A stretch of 64,000 nucleotides of DNA from Atrina japonica (lineage: Eukaryota; Mollusca; Bivalvia; Pterioida; Pinnidae), in assembly GCA_030159075.1 (NCBI GenBank), contig BROG01000236.1, positions 1 to 64,000 on the forward strand, written 5' to 3'. The notes beneath the pieces are model-generated. The model was not told the origin of the DNA. It did no database searches and saw only the letters and a list, made by a program, of their open reading frames with translations. Made by a program: the position numbers and the translations under genes. Below, piece after piece: positions 33,666-46,661 of the stretch (positions are counted from its first letter, which is position 1; each line of letters begins with the position of its first letter).

Positions 33666-36600
33666 AACAACGAACCACCGAGAGAAGTCAAAACCAGAGT
33701 TCAAAAAAAAACAACGACGAAACAGGCCCGCCACAGTGGTTATAAGAAAACCAACAACAAGATAAGCACTCAATCACAACACAACGATACGAAACACAGA
33801 AATATCGGCCCCGCCAACATCCACGATAAAGACAAAAAGACGAAACAACAAGACCCACCAGCAGTCACTAACAGCGAACCTCGCACCCAAAACGAACTAA
33901 ACAAAAAGAAGATTGACGTTTGACCGCAGAACTACAAGAAGGAAACCAAACCTCGACAGCTGCAGACTACCTGACAGCCAAACAAAAACGCACCACCCGC
34001 CCGCAACGACCAGTGAAACACGTGATCATAACCCCCACGTGTAAAACCATTAACGATAATAAACTCACAACAAAGCTAACGCAGAGGCATCATCACCGGA
34101 GACAAGAAAACAATCTCAGCAAGACCAGAAGGTAGCAGCGTCATTACCCAGAAGGCAAAAACGAAAAAAGCACGACAAACAGCCGGAAACCGTACAGTCA
34201 AGAGAGCGATCCCAAAAACCCAACTCACCAAATCGCTAACCCTGCCGCGACTTTCGCCTCGCACAACCGTAGACCACACCAAAACAAAATAACAACATCA
34301 CAACGCAGAACGAACAAGCTGCCAGCGCACGCACCAACGCACAGCACCGTAAACAACCGCCACCAGGACAAACCAAATACGGCCCACAAAACAGATAAGC
34401 GCGACCCCGTCACAAACACGAAAGATACATCCCCCACCACAAAAGATTCCTCACACAGCCGCAAACCCCATGAAAGAGAAAAACTCGCAACCCGTGAACG
34501 CTACAGGGAAATCATCACAGACAATGTTAAACACAAACATAAACAGCACACCCGGCCCCCAGCCCAGGCGTAACGCACAATGTACGGTACTAAGAATCGA
34601 AAGCACCAATTATAACCCACCATGTACAACAGACATCATCAAACCGAACGAAACATATGGCTACGGCACCCCCACACGAGCCACACGGCCGCGAAGACAA
34701 AACAAAAAAACATAAGAACCAAACAACAGTCAAGGCAACCTCCTCGCCACAGCCCACGAGACCTCAACAGCATCCGAGAACGACCCAAATACATCAACAT
34801 AAATAAAACACAAACACCAAGAAACTAAATGTAGCATAAGAAGAAAATAAAAGAAGACCAAATTGTACATAGAAGAGAACCACACAACATAGACAAACGA
34901 CTACGAACAGAGACATATGCATATGACAAGAACCAAAGAAACGCAACAGCAGAAACGCTATGGACTAGCGAGACACAAAACAACCCCAAGACGCACAAAC
35001 CACTCACCTCCAAACAGTAAAAACACAGGACAGACACGCAAGAAGTACAACCCCATTTTTACCTTATAACACCCACACAACTCTCGGCGAATAGATACAA
35101 TAACACAACGCGACAACCTGAAAACACACGCAGGCCAAAAGGATGAAAGACCCGATCAAGCAAAACAAGTACCCAAGTGGGGGAGGAAGAGCCAAACCTA
35201 ATCATCTATGGGCCAGCAACAACAATGGCCGTAAAAAAAAAAAACCAGCAATACAATGAACCAAACCATAGAAGAACGGAAAATCGGACTAAACCCTAAG
35301 ACCGCAAAAACAATGCCAAAAGCCAACCAAACGCCAGCACCACTCGCCTACGTCTACAAGTTCTCACCACAACCGCAGTACAATGCACACAACCGAGACC
35401 CGAACGAACCAAACAAAGCGCGAAGACCCAGCGAAAAATCCCGACAAAGGAAGTCGCACGCACCTCGATACCAGGCACACAAGCCAAAAAAGTATCGCCG
35501 ACCCAACAAAACGAACAGACCGTCAAGGGCAAGGAGATAAGGAGAGCCAAACCAATAACAGAAAACACACGAAGTCAAACCGAGCCAACAGGCAGGCACA
35601 CATATTCTGTCACCAGCACCCAAGAAACACTACAAATAGACGGCCACAGTAAGCAGCTGCATACAACAGACAACCAAAAAGTAACTCTGAACCGCATCAA
35701 ATAAAAAGACCCACCCGGCATAGGGCACGCCAGAACCCGTTACACCACACACGCACAAAAGAAGTCCCAACGACAAGCAGCAAAGCAGGGAGAGAAGTAC
35801 AACACGCACCACAAGACACAAACATCAGCACCAGAATAGACATCAAAAAACTCCCCACCCGATACCCCAGCCTACACACGATACACAAACACCCCACACG
35901 AACACTGAACAAGCCACCACAGAAACCAGAGAAAGCGAAGAGCAACATAAAAGCGCCACGTAGACAGCGCGCGATGAAAAAAACACAAACCGGCACCTGA
36001 GATGCAACAACAAAAGCACCTACGCACATCCCCCCCCAAACCCGCCGACAAAGCGCAAACCAAACCCGTAGGCTCACCGCCAAAAAAGAATCATGAAACA
36101 CAATACAAAGACTGAGAAGACAAGACAACACAGAAAAACACCGGAAAGAGCGAACAGGTTCGACACACAAATGTCCTGACACCCCTCGCCGAAGAATCAA
36201 CGTAAAGAGACAATACTAGGCAAAAGCAGCCATGGCCACAATGCGACGAAACCGGCAAAAAACGTTTAAAAAGCAGCGCTCGAACATCTTACAGAGACTA
36301 ACACAACCGCACCACAAAAAGAAAACATCGCGGCCAAAAGGAAGGAAACTCAGCGAAGTGACAAAAAAAACAGCCACAGACAAAAGACTACTGACAAAAC
36401 GAAAGACCTAACATGCAAGAAGACACCCGAAAGCAAGGAAAACGTAAACCGAACATCGCAATACCGACACACATAAACAAAAAGAACACACACAACAACT
36501 CACACCGTCTAAATAATATCGCTGACCAACAAGAAAAAGAAAACAAGAGAGAAATAACGGTCAACACGATGCGCCGAAGCGAAATCAAACAGCGTTACTC

Positions 36601-39600
36601 ACAATGACAGAACAAAAAGACCCGGCATAAAAAAGAAAGAAGAATGGAAGGAGAGCAACAATGCAAACCAACCACCAGCATCAAGCCCGAACGACCACAA
36701 AGAACGAGACTAGAACATGACACTAGAAGGAAAGATCGCAGACCCACATAAAAACAGTACAGTAAATAGCCAACGAAACAAGACATCGCCCAAAAGCGTC
36801 CACAGAAATGACCAAAAAAAGGCACACGTAACAGAAGAAAGGCAAAACAAACAAGAAACTACAAAACTCCAAGAATAAACAAATAAGCCCAAACACAATA
36901 CACACCAGACGCCAAAAAAAAAAAAAGGAGGACCAACGAAGAAGAACTGATGAACAACCAAATAACGAAAACGTCCGCACTGAATAACGACCAAGAGCAG
37001 AAACCCGCTTCACCGACGGACCCAGACCAAAAACCAAAAAACCACAGGACAGGGCCCCCGACCAAAAGAGCCATACCCGCGGACTGCAACCTAACATAAC
37101 TCACCAACCCAAATACGAACACCCACGACGAATACGTGCAAAACCCACACTGTACCATTCGCACAACCACTGCCATGAAGAAACAGTCACCGAGAAACAC
37201 AGGACCATAATCACAACCTAAAAACAAAACAACAGCAACAAGCCGACGAAAACAAGGCACAGAGAAAACGAAAACAACAGACGCCGAACAACACTCAGGC
37301 CGCATCCTGCAAGAAACCATATTCAGCAGAACAATCAACCAAACGGAGAAACGCGAGGCATACCAACGAAAACCTAAACATTCCGAACATGAGCAGTACG
37401 TACTAGCGAAAAAAACTATAGTGCCAGAAATCTACACAAGCACGCATGAACAACCAGCGCGACCAACTCAGAATTAACAGCGCACCGGCTCACTGACCTA
37501 TCGCACAATAAAAATAACAATGACCCGACGACAGATAGGTATTCAAGGACCCACCCAAACTACCCAGAGCAAAAGGGAGAGCTCCAGCCGCCCCCACCGG
37601 CTCATCAATAACAACGAAAAAATTCCCAAACGAAAACAAGAAAAAAACACCTATTACACGAGGCAACACATACTAATGATCGAGACAAACCTGACACACG
37701 ACCGAGCCCGACGCGAAATCCACACACAAAACATACGACCACGCCCACAGAGAACAACGTACAAAACCACGAATCGACCATATCAGAGCACAACCCACTT
37801 TAAACACGACCAGCAATACTAACGGCCGAGCAATAGATACACAAGAGACCCACTACCGGAAACAGCCGCAACACCAAAGCACGCAAACAAACCACGACAG
37901 ACCGTAACACACAAGGGCAGTGACCTAAAAGAAAAAAGGTGACTAAAACCACGTAAAGCAACGCCCCTGGCAAAGACAAGCATGAACATGACGAAAGAAG
38001 CAAAAAAGAAACGCAATGGAAAGAACACCAGAGAAAACAGAAATCAAACTAACAACTGACAAAAAAAAGATAGACCGGACTTAAGAGAAAGCACCACTCC
38101 GTCTGTACTGAAGTAAGCCAGGACAGACAGACCGTTAGAAACAAACAACTAAAAAGCGTCCACGCACGAAAAAAACACGAGGAAAAGCAACACTGGCGCC
38201 ATCGATTACACCAGGTAAAAAAAGAACGGCACTACAAAACCAACAAAAGAAAACGTACAAACAGAAAAGAGCAATCGCAAACATTCTAAGAAACAGCCCA
38301 CCAACGACAAAACGAAAAAAGCCAACCGAAGCACGAAGAGAGAACAAAACAACTACCAAAAAGGCAACAAGCAGACACAATGCCACCATTGATCCGCAAA
38401 ATACCGACACGAAGCAAGAACACCACCAACACACGCCGCTTGAGACGCCAAACAGAACTCAGGAACGGAGAAAAGAACCACCAAACTCCCCGCCACCAGA
38501 CACACGAAACAAATACGCAAATCGCCACCACACAAGCCACCGCAAACACTCAAAAGACAGGAAGTACCCCGCCACAAAGACGATACACCCCCCCGTCCGC
38601 CACACCGCACCCCACGTCCAGCACCTGTGCCCCAAACGCCTCCCCACACTCACACAGCATAAGGTCCTCTCAACACAAAAGAAACAACCCGCCGCCTCCC
38701 CCCAACCCCACCAGACCCAACCAAGCCCAAACAACAAACCGGCAGAACACACCACAAAAACCAGAGACAAAATAGACGACTAATTTGCTTACGCCACGGA
38801 CGACGTCCCCCGATCTACCATTACCAAAGCCAACCTATGAAAAGGCCCCCTAATCAGCTTCAACACACAACAGGCACAACGGACCACCAATCCCAAATAC
38901 GAAGATACAGAAACCTAAACACCTCGCGCTCACCACAAATAAATACGTCAAGCAACAACGCACAACAACTGATCAACACGCCAGCAGACCTCAAGCTATC
39001 CACATCAATACGAGAACCCGAACCCTCAAAAAAACAACAACCCACAGCCGCCACAAAACACAAAAAAAACGGCCGCCCAGACCACTAACACAGACAATAG
39101 TCACTGGGGGAGCCAAGACAAAAGTAGGCAACAAGAAACCAATCAACGACCACCGGATAGAGGAAAAATAGAGGCAGCTCGAGACACATCCAAAAACATA
39201 TAAGACAGCCTACACACCACCCAAGACATCAATATCAGAAAAGAGTTACAAAAGAAGAGCTCCACACCAGATAGCACAATACGGACAACGAAAAAAACGA
39301 ACACGAAGACATTAAAGGGAAAAAAAACTTAGCAAGGCATAAACAAGAAACTTGGCAGCCAGAGTACTACCAGTCAATACGGTCAAACAGCGTCTCAAAA
39401 CAGGCCGCAGAACAAGAAACATCACGAATCAAAATCATAACCCCCACTACTGGTAACAAACAAGAGAACGGGATAGTCGAAATAACGAACAAGACTAAAA
39501 AAACAATCAAGAACAAAAACAAAAAATGGACAATAACGCCGGGAAGACAGAGCCCAGACAGCTCACAGCTACACCACTAAAAAGTGGATGAAGGGGTACA

Positions 39601-42600
39601 TATAAAAAGAAAAAAGATTGCAACAATACCCATCGAAGAACGAAAGACACGCGGAACATGGACTGCACGCATCGCAGTCCACCCTTCAAAGAAAACATCC
39701 GCACGAAAGCAAGAACAGATCATGCACAAGATGAAAAACGACACAATGGAACGACTATCATACGAAGATACGACATCAGTTAAAACAACGGAAGGAGTTA
39801 AACTGACGGCTTGACCGAGCAGACGAAAAAAACGACAACCGCCTAGCCAAAACACACTCGATCACATGCGCGGGACAAGAGAATGACCAAAACGAAACGG
39901 GACAAAGAACAAGAAAAAAAAAGATAAAGACAAAGTCGATGAAAACACAGAATCGCCGCAAAAATAGCAAAGCAAACACTGAAAAACAACATCAATGCAG
40001 AAAAAACAAAAAATCCAAACGACAAAAGACCACCAATATAAAGCCCCGCCACCGAAGCAACAGGTACCTGGAAAACTGCCGGACACAATCCCCACACGAA
40101 ATCCGAAACGAAGGACAAAAGCTAGAAACCCAAAAAGATGAGGACATCGCCAAAGGCGGAACACCAAACATAATACCCACATCAAGGAAGATACGACTCA
40201 CTCCTCCGAGAGTAACCAAGACAAAACAAAGAACACAGAAACACAAATAACAGACGACAGATACCCACGCGCGACAGCCAGCTCCAACTACACAACCAAT
40301 CTGTGAGACGAACTGACATAAGAACGCGACACGACAAACAGACCGCACAAGGACCGGACAAGATTCAACGAGAGACATACCCACAAAATGGCGCCCCAGC
40401 CCCCCCCGGAAGGCCCCAACGACAAAACAACGAGCGCCTTACCGGTCAAACATACGCCGCAGTCAAGAAGAAAACTAGACCATAAAAAGATCCCCAGTAC
40501 GAACGTCTACGAGAATAAAAGCAGTACACGTCATGCAGCCTGACTCAGACAACCGACGACACCGACGAAAATGATGAGAGGGATCCGGCAAATAGCCCGA
40601 CATAAGCAAACCACCGACAGGCCACGAACATACAACAAGAAAAAGATAAACCAAGGAACAGAATACCAAAGGGCGCAAAGCAACACAGCTGCACCAAAAA
40701 CGCCCCACACGGCGTCAGGAACACACGCCTCTCAGAAAATCAAGCACCAGTCGCTAGGCACCGAAACCGGAGAGCACTAAAATCAGACGGCGAAAAACGA
40801 AACAAACATTAACGCTACCAATGAATACACTAGACAGCATCAAAGAGCAAACTAAAAAAACGCAAAGCCAAACACCAACAGGAAAGCGCAAAACAACGGT
40901 ATGAACACCGCATATGCCGAGCGCAAGAGGTCAGCCAAAAAGTACACTGAAGACAGCCAGGAACATTCACACAGAGAAACAGTGTACGACCAAGAAGAAA
41001 GACCTGTAACACGCGAGCCAAAGCTGACCGACAAAGCCACGAACAACAGTAACATACCGACAAGATATGCAACACAGGAGAGAAAACAAACAACAGAGCG
41101 AAGGCCACACGAACACCACAAGACCCTGCACCACCCCTACCTCTCCGCAAACAATTGCACAAGGAGCAAGACGACACAACCAGGCCAACGCCAGCACGAC
41201 GACAACCACATCACAACACGTCGCGCGACCACCGCTAGCACCTACCAAGGACAACTCCCTCAGAAAGACAAAGTGACAAAGCTGGGCAACCAGGGAAAAG
41301 AAAACTCACAAACAGGGATAGCTAGCAATTCTCAATGCCACGAAACACCAGAGTTACGAGAGAAAACGAATACAGAGGGACCGGTCCTCTGAGACACATG
41401 ATTAAGACACCCCAAGAATGCCGGCAAGGGCACACCAAAGCCACCAGCAACAGTGCCCACATGAACAAGCATCGAAGTTCGACTCCGTGTAGTCCGCCCA
41501 CTCGCACCGACGGAACTAACTGCAGACACCAGCCAACTCCTAGCAGCTCCCCACGAACAAACCACTCAAAAAAGTAACGACCCTCCCAGCGTCGGAGAGC
41601 TCACCCCCCAAACCGGAAGGAGAAAGAGGCAGCGCGACAGGAACAACCCCACACCAAACCGACAGCCGACCCACACCGGTGACGAACAAGGCTGAAAACC
41701 ATACCACGCTCACACAAACACCTACCCAAGACAACAAGAGACATAACAGTCCCCGCGCGCCCATTGCGGCAAAACTGCCCAACTATCCAGCGCATCACAA
41801 GGCATCATTACGAAGGAAAAAGCGATATAAATCACAGAGAAACGATACAACAAAGGAGCAAACCAACGAGAAATAACAGACCAATAAACAAAGAAAAACA
41901 AGACACCAGCACACAAGAAGGACGAAGCAACAGGGGGGGAACGTCGTAAGACAACTCAACGATAACACAAAGAAAAAACAAGAACACGGGGGAAAAATAA
42001 CGAAAGGCCAGAACGTCGACACTAGCAAGACACGGACCCGGCCCACGACTTCACACCACTCAAATTAGACACGACAGCAGCAAACCGAAGCAAACCAATC
42101 AAACAGACAAAAGACGAACAACGCGCACCAGCCTCCAACGGCGAAACAGATGCTCCCGAATCAAAGTGACGCTGAGGGCAAACTCACAAAAAGACCAAGG
42201 CCGAACACCGCATCAAGAAACCGTTTCCCATCCCCAAACGAGAACGCAAGACAAGATCGATGCGCAACAAAGAAAAGCCCCCTCGAACACCATCACAAGA
42301 CCACGAACTCCGAGCGCCGACAAAAAGAGTAGCAGTCATTAAGGGACCCAACTGCCATCACGCTCAGACTTTCACATAGACGATTAAAGCAAAGCGCGCC
42401 CCTGAAAGCATCGTTCACGCCGAGCAACCAACATACGCACAAACCGCCCGCAGATCGCCATAGACCCCACTACCTACACCCTACAACCACCTTAGACGCC
42501 ACACCCTCCACCATCCACTCACAAGCGCCTCCACCCCACCCCTCTGGCATCGCACAGCACGCACCAAAGCAGGACGGACCGGTAATGATACGATGCAACG

Positions 42601-42642
42601 GAGCCAACATCTACACCCCCTCGACACCATCAACACGCCCAC
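33661..42642. other. anomalous T-depleted, A/C-rich block (~9 kb)
   Basis: Non-repetitive sequence strikingly poor in T and rich in A and C on the plus strand. I counted 2 T in 35401-35460, 5 in 38581-38640 and 6 in 41101-41160. No recognisable domain, splice-bounded exon, RNA or repeat family is present on either strand. The many open frames follow from composition: every stop codon on either strand requires a T on the plus strand. The block lies within pol of the LTR element between two copies of the same protease segment, and deleting 33061-42642 restores a continuous element. Most likely an assembly or basecalling artefact; a genuine insertion of unknown nature cannot be excluded from sequence alone. 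Confidence 0.8.
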
Positions 42643-43511
42643 TTCTGGTGGGAGCGCCCTCTCACGGAGCTTGAGTATCCCTTGGTCATTCTGTTGCTCG
42701 GCAATCAACTGTATGACTGAGAGTGTTCGACGATTTTTCCACTAGCGGATAAATACCAAGTGAGGAATCATGATCAGGAGCCATGTTCAGAGACACATCT
42801 GCAGTGTAATCATTGGCTGGGTTGTCATGTCAATTGGCAAGGAAAGTGTCATTAATATCAATGACACTATCAGTACCGGAACTTCGGACTTTGCGTCTAT
42901 TGCCTTTTCGCCAATGCTCTGGTAACAGCACACGCTGGATACAGGTCACTGTCATCATCTAAACTAGCATCAGGTGTAACGGCTTTACAAACAATCGGAT
43001 CCGCCACAACTCTGTCACCTGCTAAATCGTTGCCTAGCAGCAAGGAAATGCCTTCAACTGGTAGAGTATGTCGCACACCTACAATCACTGATCCAGTAAT
43101 TAAATCAGTCTTAATATAAATTCTATGGAGGGATACATCAATGACGCCTAGCTCCACACCCTATAATAAAACTGATCCACCAACAGAAGTGTGCTCAGAC
43201 AGAGGCAACACACCCTCTAACAACAAAGTCTGGGCAGCACCAGTATCAGTATCTCGTAAAATCTGAACAGGTAAACCTTTACTAGACGTCCCGACTGACA
43301 CATATCCCTGAGACAAAAAGGACTTATAATCTGCCATAGAATCATAAAAACTGGACTTCCTGCAATCCTGAACATCAGAAATTTCAGACTGAGACAAAAC
43401 AGAAGGATTCCTACTATCCTTAACTGCAGCACAGACATTTCGATTTGGATTTCGGTCATTCTTTATCTTAAATCTCAAACATTCACTACAATATGACCTT
43501 TTTTCTTCCAA
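42643..43511 (-). pseudogene. gypsy-type aspartic protease and gag C-terminus
   Basis: Minus-strand reading starts with a partial zinc knuckle (an upstream-frame WKKKGHI joined by frameshift to SECLRFK) and reaches the protease active-site region (VQILRDTDTGAAQTLLLEG). After an in-frame TAG near 43158-43160 it continues to the flap and C-terminal strand (EGISLLLGNDLAGDRV). The active-site Asp-Thr context is duplicated (DTDTG). In an active element the protease would process the polyprotein. It directly precedes the integrase once the anomalous block is disregarded. Confidence 0.75.
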
Positions 43512-43665
43512 TATGCGAAGATAGGAGATGACCCTATATCACTGAGGCCTCCAACACGTCCAGGTTTTAGACTGGGCGTAAGACCACCTACGGGAGCTTT
43601 TGGCTGTGAATTGGACTGAGTAAATGAAGATGACTGAAACTCTGAGTGAAAATTTTTAACATTAC

Positions 43666-44600
43666 TTATCCCAGATGATTTTTTGCAAAAAAGTCTTGTT
43701 TGTGAGTGAGAGCATAGGTATCCGACGTAACTGCCGCCTCATTGAGAGTTTTAAAATGCTTGTCTTCTAAATGAGTTCTCAAATCTTGGTGTACACATAA
43801 TTTAAATTTTTCGACAAGGATTAGTTCGCATAAATTTTTTTTCACACTTTTTGACCGTAACCACTGTTCAAATAAATCTTTTTTTTTTCTCTTCTCTAGC
43901 AAATTCAACATAAGTTTGATTTTCAAATTTCTTATAACTTCTGTCTGTCTGTAAGCTTCTGGTACAAGTTCATAAGCTTTTAAAATTGCAGACTTCACCT
44001 TGTCATAGTTTGAACTATCACCTAGACCCAATGCTGAATAAACTTCTGCCACTTTACCAATTATCACACTTTGTAAAGAGACCATAGTGACCAAACAATC
44101 CGCGGCCACTTAAGACTGCCGGAAGTACTTATCAACAGATTTTTCCAGAAATTTCAGCACTAAGCGTATATTTTACACAGCGTCAAATTCTGACCTGGCA
44201 GGCAAAATTGCTGTGATTTAACTTGAGCTTCATATTGTAATCTGAATTTCTCTACCTCAAATTGTGTGTGTCTCTCTCACGTTCTTCTAACATTTTAAAT
44301 TCAAGTTCTCTATCACGATCTCTCTGTTCTAATTCTAACTTTCTCATTTCAAATTCTAATCTTTATGCATCTAAATCATAACCTCCTTCAGCTTTAACAT
44401 GAGGAAAGTCATCAGTTTAAAAAAAATTCTTATTGTACTAACTTCGTGGTTACTAAAATTTTAATTTCACTCTTTTTCATAGATGACTTAACTTGAAGCT
44501 CAAAATGTAAACCTAATGCAATTAACTCTTCAAAGATTCAAAAATTTCCCGGTCGGGTGTTTGCAAAACCTCTTCTACCTTATATACCATGTTGATTTCT
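43666..44600 (-). pseudogene. gypsy-type gag
   Basis: A capsid-like frame at 44109-43666 carries KVKSAILKAYELVPEAYR, DLFEQWLRSK and DLRTHLEDKHFKTLNEAA, typical of gag from animal Ty3/gypsy elements. Upstream (about 44270-44390) another frame encodes a charged coiled-coil, FEMRKLELEQRDRDRELEF, interrupted by stops. Gag would assemble the particle in an active element. Confidence 0.75.
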
Positions 44601-44676
44601 GCTGGCTTTAATTTTCAAACAGAAATCAAATTTGCTGAATACTTTAAGTCAAAATATTGTACAATCTTACATGATC

Positions 44677-44694
44677 GATCCCTGATGAGCCCCA
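44677..44694 (-). promoter_or_regulatory. candidate primer-binding site
   Basis: Read on the minus strand, five bases inside the high-coordinate LTR, is TGGGGCTCATCAGGGATC. It begins with the TGG expected to pair with a tRNA CCA end and resembles, with a gap, primer sites that use tRNA-Pro. The tRNA identity is a guess. Confidence 0.35.
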
Positions 44695-44699
44695 AATTT

Positions 44700-45086
44700 T
44701 GTTATGACGTCAGTATTACCCTAAATGCGCCATTGATAAATTTTATTAGCAATAACAAAATAAAACTTAAACTATATGACAGTTTATAGAAATCAAAATC
44801 ACAACTCACAGATCAGTTCCAGTTCAGAAATCCACACGAATACACAATAAGTCCCCATCCAAACTAATATTAAAGTGATCCACTCGAGACACAATAAATT
44901 TGTATGTAATATTGATGTGCACTATTCTCCTATAAATCCCAAGATAAAAATGTGGTCTTCTGTCCTGTTACATGGTCCAAAAATAGTCTCAGCTGTTCTA
45001 AACTTGTTCTAAACTTGTTTTGCCCAAAACTCATGGCCATCTCTGTATATATACTCTAAAACAGGTCTAGAAATCACTAGATATAA
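44700..45086 (-). repeat. high-coordinate LTR, first part
   Basis: Begins TGTTATGACGTCAGTATTAC, with a palindromic TGACGTCA at 44705-44712 that is changed to TGAGGTCA in the other LTR. It aligns with the low-coordinate LTR to GAAATCACTAGATATAA, where the Penelope-like element is inserted. Confidence 0.82.
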
Positions 45087-46474
45087 CAAATCTCGGAAAC
45101 CAAAGTATAAATCAATAGAATGTCCAGGACATAGATACAAATCCGGTAAAAATGGACAAACACGGACCTCTGGAAACCAACAGGTGGTATCAAGTGCCAT
45201 GGAGGAGTAAGCATCCCCTGTCGACCGGTCAGACCCGCCGTGAGTCCACAGTCAAGTCCAATGAAATATGTGAAGAGTGTATCCTCGTCACAATTGATAC
45301 AGACGTCTCAACAACCGCCAACGAAAACGCAACTCAACATTTCACTTAGTGAAACAGAGTAATCGCAAACAAGACTACCATACCGACCATAACATTTGCG
45401 GAACGTTGACATTAAACGCGGTTTCGATATCCCTGTGTCAATAATTTGTCAGTGAGTAGTTTACCTCTGTATATGAGATCTTCATATGTTGTACACTCCC
45501 TGGCATATCGGATCATTTGTGAAATATAAAATCCATATGCTGGTGACTGAGGGATATTACGACTTATATGTGGAAAATTTACGATGGGAAAGCCGAAATC
45601 GTTGCGTTTGTCGTATAGGCTAGTTGCTAAGTTCCCGTCTGTGTTTATATTAAGTAATTTGTCTAAGTATGAAGCGTGTGTGCTTGATTTCGTTGTATCT
45701 TTAATTTCTAGTTCACTGGGATATATCGCATTGAAATATGTATGAAAATTGTTATTATTAATTGACAAAATGTTGTCGATATATCTTAATTTCAAATTAA
45801 AGGACACTGGTAACTTTTTCTTCTTTTGATTGAGCAATTTCTGAATGAAGTCTGCTTCGTATGAATAAAGGAACAGGTCGACCAACAGTTTGTTGAAAGA
45901 CCACGTCTCCGAACATTACAAATATATTGTCTATTAGAAATTCCAGCATGTTTTTATTTCAACTTCGGTGTATTTATGTGTAGAATCAGAGTGGTGTTTG
46001 ACGAAATAAGTATACTGATAACCAATCACTAGATATTTAAAGTCTTTCTTTTAGTTTTTTATGTGGAATAGTTGTGTAACGAGTAGAGAAGTCATAAGTT
46101 TTGATACTGTGAATTCGAGAAAAAGTGTGTGCCTTCAAATTTTCTAAAAGCTGTTTAGATTTTCTTAGTATCCACATCTGATTTACACCGCTTCTGGAAT
46201 AAGCAACTGTATAGTTGAAGTTTCTCCTTAACGGATGTCAATATCTTTGTAAGGAGTAAAGATAAAGGTTTGGTAGAACATTTGCTGGATCGTGCTATAA
46301 CTCTTTGCTTATATTGGGTTTTATGGAGTTTAGGTATCCAATATAAATGTGGTAGCTCGAAATTGGTATCCGTTGTAGGTATATCAAATGAGCGTAATAC
46401 GAACACGTGATTTTAAAGGATCTGGTCCTTTGAAAGTGAGCTACGTGTGTATGTAGGATATCCAGAATTCGTAT
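45087..46474 (-). mobile_element. Penelope-like element, 5'-truncated, with 9-bp target duplication
   Basis: Flanked by TAGATATAA at 45078-45086 and 46475-46483. Minus-strand frames give LYWIPKLHKTQYKQRVIA and SSKCSTKPLSLLLTKILT (46406-46155), then FLIDNIFV near 45930. They continue with DLFLYSYEADFIQKLL, LRYIDNILSINN (the catalytic strand, here YIDN instead of YIDD) and YDKRNDFGFPIVNFPHISRN (45885-45412). This RT type is common in invertebrate genomes; I assign it to Penelope-like elements by motif resemblance and cannot exclude another RT class. Beyond the RT a 3' region (45090-45400) is shared with 51240-51340 and 63500-63720. Inactive. Confidence 0.7.
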
Positions 46475-46483
46475 TAGATATAA

Positions 46484-46661
46484 TCAATAAAATGGTCTTT
46501 CTAGAAGATTCAGGACATTTCCTATGGCTAAAATTAGCAACAAGATGACAGAGTAAGAATGCCCTTGATTAAACACACAACAACTGATCTACCAGAAAGG
46601 TCCAGATGCACTACGTTCAACAAGTACAAATAATCGTAAACAAGCACCCATCAAGTCTCAT
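46484..46661 (-). repeat. high-coordinate LTR, second part
   Basis: Resumes after the Penelope-like insertion with AATGGTCTTTCTAGAAGATT, aligning with AATGGCCTTTCTAGAAGATT in the other LTR, and ends near CAAGTCTCAT. Flanking DNA from about 46662 matches block B. Confidence 0.8.

Larger units (their letters stand above)
22085..46661 (-). mobile_element. Ty3/gypsy-type LTR retrotransposon with Gmr1-like domain order, with nested insertions
   Basis: Two related ~0.57-0.6-kb LTRs flank gag- and pol-like remnants read on the minus strand in the order gag, protease, integrase, reverse transcriptase, RNase H. That order, with Ty3/gypsy-type domain sequences, defines Gmr1-like elements; ordinary Ty3/gypsy elements have integrase last. 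The low-coordinate LTR is split by a LINE pair (22198-29763), the high-coordinate LTR by a Penelope-like element (45087-46474), and pol by an anomalous AC-rich block (33061-42642). The LTRs have diverged by many substitutions and indels and every domain carries stops or frameshifts, so the element is old and inactive. LTR ends follow TG...CA at 22085 and 30272. I could not identify a target-site duplication. Confidence 0.8.

Noticed and set aside
33920..42332. Dozens of open frames on both strands, some 90-167 codons
   Set aside because: They overlap each other in all frames, have no domains, and are explained by T depletion of the block.
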